Shown piece by piece: positions 37,741 to 51,795 of a stretch of DNA of 64,000 bases; position 1 is the first letter of the stretch, and every line of letters begins with the position of its first letter. The DNA comes from Gymnogyps californianus. Lineage: Eukaryota > Chordata > Aves > Accipitriformes > Cathartidae. Position numbers and translations under genes: made by a program. The notes under the pieces are model-generated. The model ran no database searches. It was not told where the DNA came from and saw nothing but the letters and a program-made list of their open reading frames with translations. Where the stretch lies: positions 58,929,607-58,993,606 of the forward strand of contig NC_059500.1 in the NCBI RefSeq assembly GCF_018139145.2. The letters are read 5' to 3'.

Positions 37741-39318
37741 GGGCATCTTCAAGGCTTTGACGGTTTATTCTTGAATAGACTAAACCAGCATGAAATAAAT
37801 GTTGTGTGACAAAACAAAGGCAAATTTCTAATGTAGCTGTCCCCTTGTTGTGCCCCTTTTTTTTTTTTTTTTTTAAACGTCATAGGATAGGGGATAGTTG
37901 TATTCTTCTGTCTTGGGAGGTGATACAGATACAAAGGTTCTGAAACAGTAGTCTCTCGAAATCCAGTATAAGTTTCATTTACTCTGAAACAATTCAGCAA
38001 TTCATGTACAATAAAAATGTGTTGGTTCTGTGGTTTGGGTTTTTTTTTTTTTCCTTTTATAAGTGAATGATACTACTACTAAGAGAAGAAATTCTTTTTT
38101 TTTTAAGTAGAGCTATGAGTTTCACGGGCCTTTGTGGCTTGGCTGACAGGCTGCGAAAGGTTTGAGGGCTGGCTGTTGCAGTCATCCAAACATATGGAAC
38201 GGTTACTTATGAGTGACTGTGGAATTGGGACTTTAAAAACTGAGTTCTGTGATGAATTCTGTTGGGTTGGTTCATCTGATGTGTTTAGAGCTCTGAGCAA
38301 GGGCAGGTATTTGATATTATAGAAATTATGGTAGGACTGAAAACTAAGATATATTTTTGTTTAAATGTGAATGGTGACCTTCAGGTAAAAGCCAAACCAC
38401 TGTGTAATATGGATGAAGATTTAAAAGAATGGCCTATGTCCAGTTTTAGTGTGGAAGGACACAGTCATGGAAACCCTCAAACGTGTGTAATGTTAATTAT
38501 GTGAGTAGTTTCTTTGGGTAGGATTAGGTATCCAGACTGTGGTTAGCTTTGAGTTGTTGCTCCAAAAAGACATGGATCTTTTGTAGTTCTGTCATGACTG
38601 TGATTCTTGTGTGGATGTCTGAGATGCTCTAAGATATCTAAAAATGGCGTTAGGCACCTGAATTGCTCCCACTGAGGTCACAGGATTACTTGAGTCACTA
38701 GAGCTAAGTATATGTTAGAGCTTAAATTTACTACAGAGGTAATTCCAGTTATAAGTTGGATATTACACTTAATCTGACTCACATGAGCACAAATTAATCT
38801 TCTGTCTGGTTTGGCAGGAAGTACAAGCTGGAGGTTTGATGCTGAAACTAATAGTGCAGATGACTGCTACCTTGTGTGGCTGCGGAATCTATACAGTTTA
38901 CACCTTGACTGCTCGAGTGAGGCTAAAGTGATAGAAACTTACAGGAAGAAAGAGAAGTCTTAATTATTTTTGAAGGATCAGGACCCTAATTACTTGAAGT
39001 GTTTCTGCAGTATTTGTGCTGTAGAATTCAAAAGTTTTTGTTGTGTGCCTATATGCATAACTGAATTTTAATTATTTTATATGACTTTAAAATATGCCCA
39101 GTTAAGTTGCCTGTGTTTAAATTAGTAAAGGACATAAAATACAAATATTTTTCTGACTTTATTACCTGGTTTCCCTTCATGACTTCAAAATTTATAAATT
39201 CCCCTAAGTCTTGCATAATTTAATGCTGAACATCATGGTATTGGAAGTGTCCTTTAGCTGTCTTACATGGTACTTAGCTTTCAGGAGTACACTTCATCAG
39301 TGCTGTAACTGCACTGTA

Positions 39319-39350
39319 ATCTATTAAAACTGTGAAGTGTTTTAATAGAT
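39319..39350. repeat. Perfect 12-bp inverted repeat with 8-base loop
   Basis: ATCTATTAAAAC at 39,319-39,330 is followed after TGTGAAGT by its exact reverse complement at 39,339-39,350. In the SCAMP1 pre-mRNA it could form a 12-bp hairpin. It may also be a small foldback remnant or chance. Confidence 0.85.
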
Positions 39351-42300
39351 ATTCAGTATCAGTTATGGCTGCATTTTTTTCCAGATTTTCAGTAAAGTGT
39401 TAGCACATATTGCATTAATATTATTATTGCACTATATATTGAGATTTAACATTACAAACAGGAACATAACACATATTTCAGAGCTGAGGAAGGAGAAAGA
39501 TTTGAGAATAGCTATGAGATGGAGATGATGCTTTGTTAGGCATCCAGTACTCCATTGCAAGATGGGGCTGGTGCAAGCTTTAGGACAAATTTGGCCTTGT
39601 GAGCCTCTGAAGTTCTTTTTGGTTTCAGAGGTGGGGAATTTGCCTTGCTCAGTAGCTCAGAGCCCTTCATAGCTCTGCTTCCTTGAGATAATGTGGCGTA
39701 TAACGGGCACTGCTTGAGAGTCAAGTATAAGAAACCCCATGGCTACTTTTGCTCTATCCTATTTAATAATTGTGTTCTGGCAGTGCTAGAGTGAAAACCT
39801 TTTGAATTTCATTCTGTGAGGGAGGTGGGAATTGGCTGGTCAGTGAATGAGACATTAAACTTGAAATTGTGAGAGAACTGCTTATTCAGGGTTTTTTTTA
39901 TTATTAGAAGTACAGAAATAGTCTTTATTTTGCCTTTCAGTCATTAATTCCTCCAGGTGTTACATTTGTAACCTTTAAGGACAATTCTTTCTTGTAGTAA
40001 ATGGTTTTTAATCATAGGTTAAAATGTATTATTGTAGGTGCAATACATTAAGGCTTCCTTTATACTGTTAAATGTAAACTGTTTGTACTGCTAATGTACT
40101 ATTAGAATAGTGAAACATGAAATCTCAATTTAGTTGCTGTTTGTGAAGTTTCTGTACCTTTACTCCTTCTTGGGCCTGGGCTGATGAAGAAAGAAATAAA
40201 ACAGGAAGAACCAGCAATGTTTGACACTGCATCAAAACATTAGTAGCTTCTTGAAACTTAACTCTTCCATGTGCAGCTTGTTGTGGCATGAACAGGGAGG
40301 AAGTCTTTGGGGAGTTTAGCTGTTTGATTTACACCAAATGTTTACTGAACATGTGCAAATTACAATTTCAGAGGCTTAATCTGGCTGAATGTAGAGTGTT
40401 ATTGGACTAAAAAACACATCCTTCATGTGCACGCTGTCTTCTTTTCCAAGTGTCATGTCCTAATTTAAAGGCTGAAACCCAACAGTTAACACAGGAGGAA
40501 AAAAAGTTTGATATCGATTGCTGGCCAAATACATTTTTTTCTCCCAATTTTTTTCTCAAAAGCTAAGCTTTGTCAGAAATCTCTCCCCAAAAATGCTCAT
40601 GAGGACATCCTGAAAGCAAAGTATATCATATGGAGAGTTTCAACTGAAACAGCAATAGCTTTGATTGCTCTCCAGGACTCATTTATGAAAAGTGGGATGG
40701 ATAGTTTTCTCTTTGATCAAGAAATCAAGAAATCAAAAAACTCAGACCAACAAACATAGTTTCAGGCATTTTTTGTTGCATTTTTGCTTAATTTTCTGAG
40801 CCACTGGTGTGATCTTAGGAAATACTCAACAGAGAGCAGGAAGTACAACTGTTACTATTAAAAACCCCCACAAACCTCAGGATGAATTCTTAATGGAAAG
40901 CATACAATTAGTGTTACTCACATTTAGAAAAGGCTAATATGAAGTGGTATAGGAAATAAGTTGTGATAATCAATGGAGAGCTTAACTTGAAATGAAAAGA
41001 GCTTATCCTTTTCATGTAGCAAACCAAAGCCTTCCAGTAGGTGTGGTACGGATGAGAAATCCTAGTTGGTCAAGATTGACTTTCCTAGATCAGTGGATGT
41101 AATCTCATGATTTCTCCAGGCTGGATTCACCAGTCTGGGTTCAGTCCTGGTAGACCTCTGGCTTCTGCTTCTATTCTGTGTACAGTCAAAGTTTTTTGAA
41201 GGAATAACATCTTTGCTGAGCATGTTGAGTAGTTTGGAGGATAAGGTTGGGGTTGTGCCTCTTTTGCTTTCTGAGAAATTCCTTCTAAGCACAAAAAGCA
41301 ACAGGGAAGATGCATAGCTAGGTGAAGGTGGTTATGGAACAGTAAATTCTTGTTTTCAATTGCTGATGTGTTGTAAAACCATTATAATCTCTATCCACAT
41401 CAGTGTTTAAACCCTGTTTCTTGACCTCTGCAATAAGATGTTGCTTTTACTTCCCTGCTAGTCCTTGGGAGCAAACTGAGAAATAGTGAAGTAAATTAAA
41501 TGTTCTGTGCAGAGCACTGATTTCACTTACTTAGTTCCACCTAGGAAAAAAAAGGCAACACAAGCACATATTATCATGGTTATATTTTTAGCCTGGTTTT
41601 TTTTTCCTCTTTCATTCCATGTTAAATTATTTGTGTATACGATAAATGCTTTGGCCTTTCTGGTAGAAGAGTGGGTGTACTTCAAAAGCATAAACTTCTT
41701 TTAACAACCTGAAGGACAGTTTGGAGGGGATGATTCCTAGTTCAATACTTTCTCTTCACTTAAAAGAAATCAAAATCACAACTAACAATGTAAACTTAGC
41801 TGATGGTGTTTTTCAGAATATTATTGGGTTATGTATGCTATCAAAGCATCTTACTCATGGTGGAACAATGCTGGATCCATTCCCAGTGAATAGTAATAGA
41901 AAGAATCATTACACGTGTATCTGCTCCTTCAGTCTTTAATTTGCTAATCTCTTCTGTATTAGTGAAACTTGGTAGCTGATGACTAGTTTTGGTCTCCTAG
42001 ACAACAGAGGTCTCTGTTCCCTTTAATTTGTTTTTTAAAAAGCTGTAAAAACTTGTGTAGAATGGATTATTCTGCTCCATTTTAAACATTCTCACTTGTA
42101 ATTAAACGTGTACGTACACCCTCTGTGATAACTGGGTATTCAGTTAATTTTATCTATATCTGAGTGATGTGAGCATAATTTGTTAACCTGGCATAGGAGA
42201 CATTTTTAATAGTTCTGTAGGTGCTCTTGCCAATGTGAGATATAAATGTGTTGTGTTTTCTGTTTTTGTTTTGTTTGTTTGTGTTTGGTTTTGGTTTTTT

Positions 42301-44886
42301 TTTCTGACTGACTTTTCCATTCTTGATGTAAATACTGGGGTGTTTCTTGTACCTGACTCCCAGTGATTCAAGGAGTGTGATGCTAATCTTTGCTTTTGAG
42401 ATTGACATTGTAGGAGAGAGACTACAAGAAGCAGGTAAAATGAAAGATTAGATGGAAAACAGTTAAGTTGTGCTGGTTTCTCAAAACTCCAGTCTCCTCA
42501 ACTAATTCAGATCTTGAAAACGTCATCTGAAATGACTGGGTGTGACTTAAATGCACCAGTAGCTACAGTAGCTGGGTATGAAAAATGGCCTGTTCTTAAA
42601 TTCTGTTCCGTGGTTGGTATCACTACTACTTAAATATAAGATCAGAAACTCAGGGTGCTGAACTGGCAGGAGTTTGGGTGAGATAAGGCTGGAGAAGGAA
42701 GTGTGAATTGGAAGGAAGGAACAAGGAGTTGGACAAGAGGAGAATTACAGGGATCAGCACTCAAAGGAGCAGGGACTGGGACTGGCTGGGTGGCTGAGGA
42801 AAATCAGCTTGTGGTGAGGAGCTAGTGCAAGGGCAGGTCCAATTCGGGCAGAAGTGCTGGTCCACCATGACATAGCTTTCTCAGTCTGAGATTGAACTGC
42901 GCATTTTACAGTTGCTGCATTCAGTGGCTGACATCAGATATTTAAAGTCTGTCCCAGAAATTCCCAGTCTTCTGTATTTGCAGAGGGTAACCCAATTTTT
43001 CATCGCTTAAATCATGCAGCAAGTTGAGGTCTCTGGATATTTGATGGTTCCAGCCATGCTGCTGCTTTGTGTTGGTGTCCATATATTAACACCTGCTGGA
43101 ACTTGTCTCTGTGGCTTTTTTCTGTTTCTTGATATTAAAAAACAAAAATAACTAAAAAATAATGCATTTTAACTTTATTATCTGGATGGAATATCAAATA
43201 GGGAAAAATAAGTTATACCAGCCTAGGTTTACTTATTTGTGTAGAATATTAAAGTTTTCACTGTTTTTAACCACTAGAATATACATGTCATGCAACATAG
43301 AAATTTGATAGCATTCATTTAAATGCCACTTTTTCTTTGAGTATGTGGTCCTGCACAACATTTATTGTTCGTGTTCATTATTCAAACCCTGACTAGCTTC
43401 TAAATTCAATGTTTTATTATTCTGCAGCAGTGAGTATGAGTGCTTCACAGTTTTTCTCACTGTATTTAGACAGGTTGGGATTTGCTCCATTTTTAAAATG
43501 AGATGCAATGAGTGTTAGGTAAATGATTCAAAGTAATTCTTTGTGTTCCTTGGGATGTCAGGTCTAGTCTCTTCAGAAATACTGTAAGTAGTGTTTTGAA
43601 ATATGAAGTGCAGCTCCTGTTGGCATCAGTTGTTCAATGCACTGTAGGTATTCAGAACAATTTGAAGTCTAGCAGCCTATACCTGGGCACCTAGACTGTG
43701 AAGAGCTTGTTTCTTTCCATGCTGAGGATAGTTCTAGCACTAGAGAAGATCACAGTGAAGAAGTATAGGAGAGAGATGGATCTCCAGGCTAGTACTTGCC
43801 TCCTTCAACTATGAGGTTACTTTTCTTTTCCTGTGATCTCTGGTTTACTTTTCCTTGAGTCTTTCTGTTTGTGGAAGAGATCAGGCCATGAACTTGAAGT
43901 TCAGATTGTGTAACTGAGGTTTTCTGAGAGCAGAATTTGAATACTACTTGCCATGGTGGCGTTCAATTTGTGTATTTCAATACAACTATAATGTTTTTTT
44001 AACTAGGTGATGAAACTTTTCTTAAATAGAGCTGATACTGAATGTCCTCTGAGTCATTCAGGTTTTTTCAGAGCGGCTGCTACTTTTGCAAACAATAGCA
44101 ATATTTGGCAGAAGTATAGCAATTGTTAATTCAAAATGAGAATGGACTTCTGATGGAGGGCTTCTTGCTCTACTCACTGTCTGTATTTAAGCATACAACT
44201 TATTTCTAGTACTAAGACTTTTGATGTAGTACGCTTGTTTGGCTCAGCATACGTTTCCTGTCATTTGTCAATGTTAGAATGTCACAATAGCTGTGTGAAG
44301 AGATCTAAGAAACTTTTTTCCCTTGGTCTTCTCTAAAATACTCATAGGAAAAAGGCTTTCTTTCATCAGTTATTTATTGTTGTTTGCATATTGTATTTCT
44401 AAATATAGATTGCTCTTCTGAATTTGACTTGACCACTCTTTACTGCTTTTTGGAAATCTGCTGCTGTTCAGTGGCTGTCTCATGAGTCTGATATTCTAGT
44501 TATTCAAATAATTGCATTTATTGTCCTTCACGGGCACAGTCAGGCTGAGTTATTTGGTTAGTAGTGCACTCTTCAAACACAGAAGTTTAGTGTTGAAATG
44601 TACTTTTTAAGCAGCTAATTTAACTTAAAGTACTAAGTGCTATTCGAGTTTTAATAATGTAGACGTACTGTTTCACTGTGTGGCTGATGGTTAGCTATCA
44701 CTAGTTTCATATGTGAACATTGAAACATGTTGCATACACGTAGTTTCATACTTGAACATTTTTATGTGTGGAAGAGGGAATGATATGAGAGCATTTGTGG
44801 AAGGGGTACTATACTGAAAGCATGAATGAAGAACAGAGTATTTTATGCTCTGCTAATTCACACTAACATATAAAGGCTAGAGTAAG

Positions 44887-45482
44887 TGTACTGGATCTGG
44901 CTAGGATGGAGTTATTTTTTTTCATAGCAGTCCCTGTGGTGCTGTGTTTCAGATTTGTGACCAAAACAGTGCTGATAAGGCACCAGCGCTTCAGCTGTTA
45001 CTGAACAGTGCTTGCACAGCATCGAGGCCTTCTCTGTTGCGCACTCTGCTTCCCCCTGGGAGTAGGCTGGGGTTGGGCAAGAGGTTGGGAGTGGACACAG
45101 GCAGGACAGCTGACCCCAGCTGACCGAAGAGGTATTCCGTACCATGTAGCATCATGCTTGGCAATAACATTGGTGGTGCTGGTAGTGGTGGTGGGGATGT
45201 TCCAAGGTAACCATTGCTCAGAGGCTGGCTGAGCATATGTCTGCTGGTGGGAGGTGGTGAGTGATTGCCTTTGCATCACTTCTGGGTTTTTGTTGCCTTT
45301 TTTTTTCTTTTTTTCCCTACCTCTCCTCCCTCCTTATTAAACTGTCTTTTTCTCGACACCCACAAGTTTTACTTACTTTTGCCCTTCTGATTCTCTCCCC
45401 CATCCCACTGGGGAGGGCAGTGAGCAAGTGCCCTTGCGCTTGTGGGGGGGGCTTAGCTGCTGGCTAGGGTGGACCCACCACA
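44887..45482 (+). mobile_element. ERVL-like solo LTR in SCAMP1 intron 1, sense orientation
   Basis: About 596 bases with TG...CA ends. The start (TGTACTGGATCTGGCTAGGA, followed by GGAGTTA) and the end (GCTGCTGGCTAGGGTGGACC, then CACCACA) are homologous to the starts and ends of the LTRs at 7.6 and 25.8 kb read in their own sense, so it is a related subfamily. An ATTAAA signal lies at 45,336-45,341, ahead of a T/C-rich stretch. No clean target duplication is seen (GTAAG before, TTACA after), so it is older or its edges have changed. It has no viral genes. It lies in the same orientation as SCAMP1. Confidence 0.8.
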
Positions 45483-47607
45483 TTACAAGTTTTCAGCTGT
45501 GTACAACTTTCTACCATCCTGTATATTGAATTATGAAATTGTCTTATTTGTATTAACTTTGTTTTAAGTTCATCTTTTTTGATCTTGTAATGACAAGTCT
45601 AGTAAGCTAATGCCTAATTAAAATGTCAGATTTAATTCTTCCCTTATTTTTTATGATCTTTTTGTTCAATGTTTCAAATGATTCGTAGTTGAATTTTGAC
45701 AATGTTCTCCCCCACACACACACTTTCCCTTGTTTTTGTTGTTCATCTGCACAATATTTTGTGCCAGTCATTTAATGAAAGAACATGTTACAATGAATTA
45801 GTCCATCAGTTTATGCAAGACCTGATGAGATTTTAGTTGGAACAGTGCATTCAGTTCTAGGATGGTAACTAAAAAATATGGCAAACTTGTGGGAGAGACT
45901 GTCACCAGGGTGGCTTTATTGGAATCACTAATTATGGTATAAGTCAAATTAGGAAAGCTGATTTTGAATTGAATGTAACATTGTATACATTTATAGAAAG
46001 GGTGATTCTTGTTCAGTCGCCATTAAAATACTGCTTCGCAGCTAAATGTATGCTTTGGCCAGAAGTGGCAGCATTTTATGTGACCAGAAGGGTAGTTTTT
46101 ATGTCTGCTTATGCGCATGAATTTGATTAAAATCTGCAACGTATCATTTTTTAATTTTTGAAGCAATGATTTTCTTGTCTTAAACTTTTTTTATAGTAAA
46201 ACTTTTTTAATTGCCTCATATTAACAGATTTGTGACTATAGCTAGTGGAAAAAACAGACTTGTTCTCATTTGATGTATCCTTCAGGATTTTAGAGTTGAT
46301 AGATACTCTGCCTGGTTTTTTTTCTAGCTGTAAATGAGTTGACTGCAGCCATTAAGAAAATACTGTTCATGTATCTGTAGATTAAGTTACTGCTGTCAAG
46401 ACTAAACTAATGCTGTAATAGATGCTGATTCTAAGAATCTAGATTTTATTTTTCAGTAGCTTAATAGTTTGTGTATTTACTTAAGTGTAGATTAAGTCAC
46501 TGTATTTAAAAAAAAAATTAGACAAATATTTCGTGTAGATGTTTTAAATGTAGCTGTCTTTAAAGGAAATATGAATGTAAAGGTATATACTTATCTTCTT
46601 CCCAGTCTTTATCAACTTCAGTTTGTTTTCTAATGTTGAACTAGACTGTTGAAATTAAGAAAATAGGTGTATCTATACATAACAGTTATAAATAAGTAAA
46701 TAGTATATTTACAGTTATTTTGTATATTTGATGTACATATAAAATATTGTGCACTTGTTTTGTGCATTTATGTGAATATAAATGTAACTAACCATATTGA
46801 ATAAGTGGATTTATTAATTTTCAAGAAAACCTTCCTTTCATCCATTTTTATGTTCTGAAGATGCAAAAACCTTAAATTAAGGCACAGAAACAATGTAGTG
46901 GAACCAGGCATCACATGGAATAAGTACAATTTTTCTTTCTACGAAGTTAGAGTGGTCTATGATAGTGGGCACTTCTGCTCTTCTGCAGAACCAAGGCTGC
47001 CTGTCACTAGCACAGAGAAATGTTTCGTTCCTGAAATAGCTTACTCAAGCTAGACCTCAAGCAGTCTTTCTTACTTTATAGTTCATTGGAGGAAAAAAAA
47101 TGTACTTTTTTCTTAGTTTTACCGGTTCAGGTAGAAGCTGAACCAGAGGTGCTTTTGGCATTATGGGACACTGTTTCCTCAGCTTCCTTTTTCTGAAATG
47201 CTTCATATTCCTGAAGGTGTTGGAGGTACTTCTGGGTAGGGAAAACCAAGAGTTACAGAAAGCCGTTTTCTTCTGTTGTGCTTTTTGGGTGTATAGTTGT
47301 GGAGTCCAGTGGTCAACGTAGCAGGATACAGTTTTCTTCCCTTCTATACTGAGAGCTTTTTTCCTTATAAATCAAATGTATGACAGATGGAGTTTCTTTT
47401 AGACTGTGTTAATCTAGGTTTATATGAAGCTTAGAATGGAATGATGTCATTTTGGAGACAGAGAGAGAGGTGGATGTTTACAGGCTTTTTTAGTGAAAAC
47501 AAACCTTTTTTAGACTGAAACAAAAGCTGAGTTTTATATGATATATAAGTGTTGACTTGTTGCTTATATACATGTGCATACATTTACAGAACTGTTTTCT
47601 CTTCTAG
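45483..47607 (+). other. SCAMP1: SCAMP1 intron 1, right part
   Basis: AT-rich intronic sequence without recognised elements. It ends in a pyrimidine-rich tract and CTTCTAG acceptor immediately before exon 2. Confidence 0.75.
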
Positions 47608-47685
47608 GATCCTTCTGTTACGCAAGTGACAAGAAATGTTCCTCCAGGGCTAGATGAGTACAATCCTTTCTCTGATTCAAGAACA
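47608..47685 (+). CDS. SCAMP1: SCAMP1 exon 2 (residues 20-45)
   Basis: Encodes 26 residues running [10 protein letters not shown] to NPFSDSRT, in phase 0 at both ends. It follows a pyrimidine-rich TTTTCTCTTCTAG acceptor and is followed by a GTAAGC donor. It carries the third NPF motif (residues 39-41), completing the N-terminal EH-domain-binding cluster. It is essentially identical to the known vertebrate protein. At 78 bases, it can be skipped without changing the frame. Confidence 0.97.
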
Positions 47686-50600
47686 GTAAGCACATTTATT
47701 TCTTAATCATGCTGTTAATCTTTTTAGGTAAGATTTGTGAGATACTGTTTTCAGAGTTTGGGACTGATGATGTAGAACATGTGGCGGGCTAGCTAGAGTA
47801 ATGGAAGATGTGTAAGGATAGATAGTGCCATAAAGTATTTGGAGAATTCAGTAGGTAGGTTGACTTCAGTGAGCTTTTACTTGTGAAGGAAGAGGGGCTC
47901 TCTGAAAGGGGGCCGAAACAGAATTGAGTTTTACCCCTGTTCAGTAAGACTTCTGGTAGTCTGTCCTTACGCTTTTCTGAATTTTACTTGCTTTAAAGCT
48001 TGTGAGTGTGGCACACTTCCTCAGTGTCTTGCTTTTGATTTCTATTTCACTTATGAAAGTGCTGCTCAGAATGAGAAAAACATTGCATTTAAGTAACAGT
48101 CCACAGGCTGTGAGTAGTTGTACTGCAGTAAAAGGAATAGTTTATGTCCAAGAAACACAGTTGTTTTTTGTTTCTAACTTGTGTAGTTTTAATTTACCTT
48201 GTGCTTATTTTCACCCATGGGGGGCGAAATACAAGGAATGGGGTAGTAAATTCATACTGTAACAGAATTTTTCAGTGGTTGCTTTTGATAGTGAAGATCT
48301 TGTGCAAGATTAGCAAAATGTATGGATGATTACTGTCAGTATAATTTATAAACATTTAAATATTGTATTTTTCAAATGTAGGCTTATTTCTTATGGCAAA
48401 TCTGGTAGTGCAGATAGGGAATGTTGGTATTTGAGTCTTTGCAATGCCACAGTAACATTTCATGCAATATTAAAATGCTAGACTGGAAGAAGCTTGTTTT
48501 TGAGTATGCCTTGGATCAGCTGTTTAAGGCAGAATATTTACAACTAGCAACAATATTAAATAAGTCTCCAAAACTTTTTCTCCTAACCCACAATATAAGA
48601 ATTATGTTTGATTTATCTTTCTGAAGCTTGAAGAGTTTCAAAATTGTGTTGTATTGACCGTAAGTTATAAAGACAGTAGGTCTTGTTTAAAAAAAAATAA
48701 AATCTAGAGCTACTCTGACTTTTTTTATTACTTATGTATGTACTTTAACATGCAGCTCTGTGGGAAAAGGAAAACTGAAGTATATGGCTAAGGTTATCTG
48801 GCTTTGAACAGTCAGCTGTGCATGTATTGAAAATTCTAATTGCTCATTACAGATGTCACTCGTATGGAAAAATTGGGAGGATGGAGGAAATTTTTAAGTC
48901 AGTGTTCAGATCTACTGAATATGTGCTATATTCATGCACTGTGATTCAATTAATAATCTATGGGATGTTACCAAATTCATAAAAACTGTCTGTTGAATGG
49001 GCAGTTCTCTTTCTGTAGAGGAAAAGAACTTTCACAGGTTTTCTTGCAGAAAGCAAGACTGCAAGAATAAAGTATATATTCAGCTAAGGGTGCAGTAATA
49101 ATCAACTTTTAGATGATACTCCCCTTCCTCTCTCTATCTTGTGGATGCTGAATATGTAAGTATTTATTCTGTAATTATATGCATTTGCAGGAATATGCTT
49201 AGGTACCTGAGGATGTGCTCACAATTCCATATGCTCACCTCTCTTTTCCTACCAGCTTTGCATGCAAGAGAAGGGCATACTATGCGTGTACAAATAAATG
49301 TATGCGACAGGAGTAAGGAAAGAGACAGTGGAAGTGAATGCCTTTAAAGATTGGATGAACAGAGGTAGAACAGGGTCTGTGAATTTTAGACTTGGAGGAT
49401 TACAATGTCCGTCAGGGTAGGGATAGAAATTACTTTGCATTTTGTGTGCTGCTCAGAACAAAAACATCCAAATAATTTCTGGGGGCTTTGATTTGCTGCT
49501 GTTCCTTGTTCTACCTTTGTTGGGAAGCTGAGTCATCTTGAACAGTTTTGTGCAGGTAATCCCATTTCTAACATTTGAAAACCATAACAGCGCTAGTGAG
49601 CAGAAAGGATACAAGCTGGTGGTAGCAAAATATGTCCTGGAGATTTCCGTGCTGTTTAGTTTGAGATTCGCTGGTCTGTAAGACTTAAAAAGATGTTTGT
49701 TTCACTATGAGTAACAATGTGTAGTTGTAGTTTTTAAGGAAGCTGAGAATGGTATCCTTCAATTAGAAATCCAAATTTCTAGTGGTAGTGGTAAGATGGT
49801 ATCTTGCAGTATATAGCATTAACACAGCATTAACCTTCTTTACAGCTTCCCCCCAAATTCCAGTTAATAAAGCATGCTGGACTGCAGAAATATTTCTCCA
49901 TTGCAAATCCAGACAGGGATGTTTCTTCTGTGAGAAGGTGACTTCAAACTGTGAATACTGACATTTGTTATCTTAGCTCAGTTCTGTTCTCCCTTTGCCA
50001 AGGGAGATGCTTCCTATCAGTTCTTTCTTGGTTATCAGGATAGGACAGGGAAAAAAAAGTAAATTCTACTTTTTCTCAGCATTCCTTATTCTAATTTTTT
50101 TTTTTTTTTCCTTAGTATTTCAGTGCATTCGCCTTTTCTCAGTCAACTTATATCCTTCACACCTGCAGTGGGAAATTTGGTAGGAAAATAGCATGTAAGA
50201 CACAATAAGAAAAGTGAATGGGCATAGGAGATTTTAGGTCTCAAGTGTCACCGCCTTGATATCTAACATGAGAAGTCAGGAGTCTTTTTTTTTTTTTTTT
50301 TTTTTCTTTCTTCTTAGCAAATTTCAAAGCCTGTCTTATTTTTGATTGTTAAACCAAACAAAGTTTTCAGTGAATGGTGTAAATGTCAGATTAAATATCA
50401 TTGCCTTCATCTTCAGTGGTTTTGACTCCAGCTCTAACAGTCACCATGGAGATGACTTTGTGTCTTTTGTCATGTTTCTGACATCAACAAGGAACAGATG
50501 AGATTAGACAATTAGTATTTCTGCTTCATCATTTAATGAAACTACTGTTAAAGAAGGCCTTTAATCTCTTCCTGCTTCTAAAAGTTTTGCTAATGTGTGT

Positions 50601-51481
50601 TGAACTTCTCCAAGCACTCTGTGTATGTATGTATAACATGTATAGACACAATAATGCATATAGCAATCACTTTCAAATTGCTGTATTAAAGATTTGGAAA
50701 AAAACGTTAGTAGAGTTGGGGGTGGTTTTGTTTTTAAGAGACATATTTCAATGGGGTTTTTTTTTTTCAGTAAATTCCTGGGCAGCTCTCCTCCTTCTGT
50801 CTTGCATCCAAACACAGTGAAGTTTTTACAGGAAACCGGATTGATCATCCACACCTGGCTTCTTTTGGAAGTCTACCCCCGCCTCCAGTAAATAAACTAC
50901 TTCACCCACATGGGGAAATCTGTTCAAGAGAGAACTTCTTTTGAGCATTTATCTCCAGCCAACCTCTTATCTTCAAGAGAGTTCATAATTAATAATTTGC
51001 TTCTTCCTCCAGTGCAGCTGTGAGAGCAAGGCATGAAATAAAAAGATCTATCTCAGGAGTACCATTTGGGGTAGGAACAAAAAGGGGTGTTGTAGGGTGG
51101 GGTTGGTTGAATTTCAAGATTTAAGTACCTTATTGTAATGTGTCAGTGAGGGTCAAAGACCATGGATCTGTGAAGTCTCTGTAAAAACAGTCAACTTAGT
51201 TCACCTGTCCAGATATGGGTGGTATATCATGATATGATATTATCCAGTGATGGCTGGAGGTTAGTGCAGTCCTCACAATACAAATCTGAGTAATTAATGT
51301 TAGAGTTACACCCTTAAAAAGACAGAATTGCTGACCATCTGTCTTGCTGTGAATGTCTTACCAGTCCTATGCAGGCTGTAAGTCAGGTATCTCTCTTCCA
51401 TGCTCAAATCCCTAAGCCACCAGTAGCACTTGGATAGGCAACCAACAGCACATGGACAGACAGGTATGACAAAATAAGTGC
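47686..51481 (+). other. SCAMP1: SCAMP1 intron 2, first part
   Basis: AT-rich intronic sequence. It contains poly-T runs (for example around 50,285-50,305) and a short ATATCATGATAT palindrome near 51,226. The small open frames lack any recognised domain. No transposon is identified here. Confidence 0.65.
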
Positions 51482-51795
51482 CAAGTCATAGGTTACAAAG
51501 GACCTCTGGAGGTCATCTTTTTCAATTCCCCCTATTCAAAGTTGGTCACTAAGTCACATTGCTCAGCATCTTGTTCTGAGGAGTTTTGAATATATACAAG
51601 GATGGACATCCCATGACCTCACTGGGCAACCTGTTCCAGTGTTTGGCAGTTCTTACACTGATTTTTTTTTCCCCATAATACCTAATTAGTTTGCTGTGTT
51701 CCAACAAGTAACATGCTGTGTTATGAAAGCAGCATCCTCTTTTCCCAGCAACCCCATGTGTATGCTGATCCATAAGGGCATCAAAATGTATCTGT
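51482..51795 (-). mobile_element. Old degenerate CR1 LINE fragment
   Basis: Read on the minus strand, the segment encodes the end of CR1 ORF2: a stretch equivalent to RTAKHWNRLPSEVMGCPSL, matching the [13 protein letters not shown] signature that ends CR1 reverse-transcriptase proteins. It is followed by the GACCTCC-AGAGGTCC-type 3' untranslated segment. Many substitutions and the lack of the ATTCTATGA tail show that it is older than the other CR1 copies in the window. It is 5'-truncated and inactive. Confidence 0.8.

Larger units (their letters stand above)
34801..44886 (+). other. SCAMP1: SCAMP1 intron 1, left part
   Basis: Ordinary AT-rich intronic sequence with poly-T stretches near 37,857-37,874, 38,040-38,052 and 38,095-38,104. 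No coding exon of SCAMP1 or another gene is recognised. A GC-richer patch lies at about 37,500-37,740 and a strong short hairpin at 39,319-39,350. A purine-rich stretch occurs at 42,660-42,840. Confidence 0.7.
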
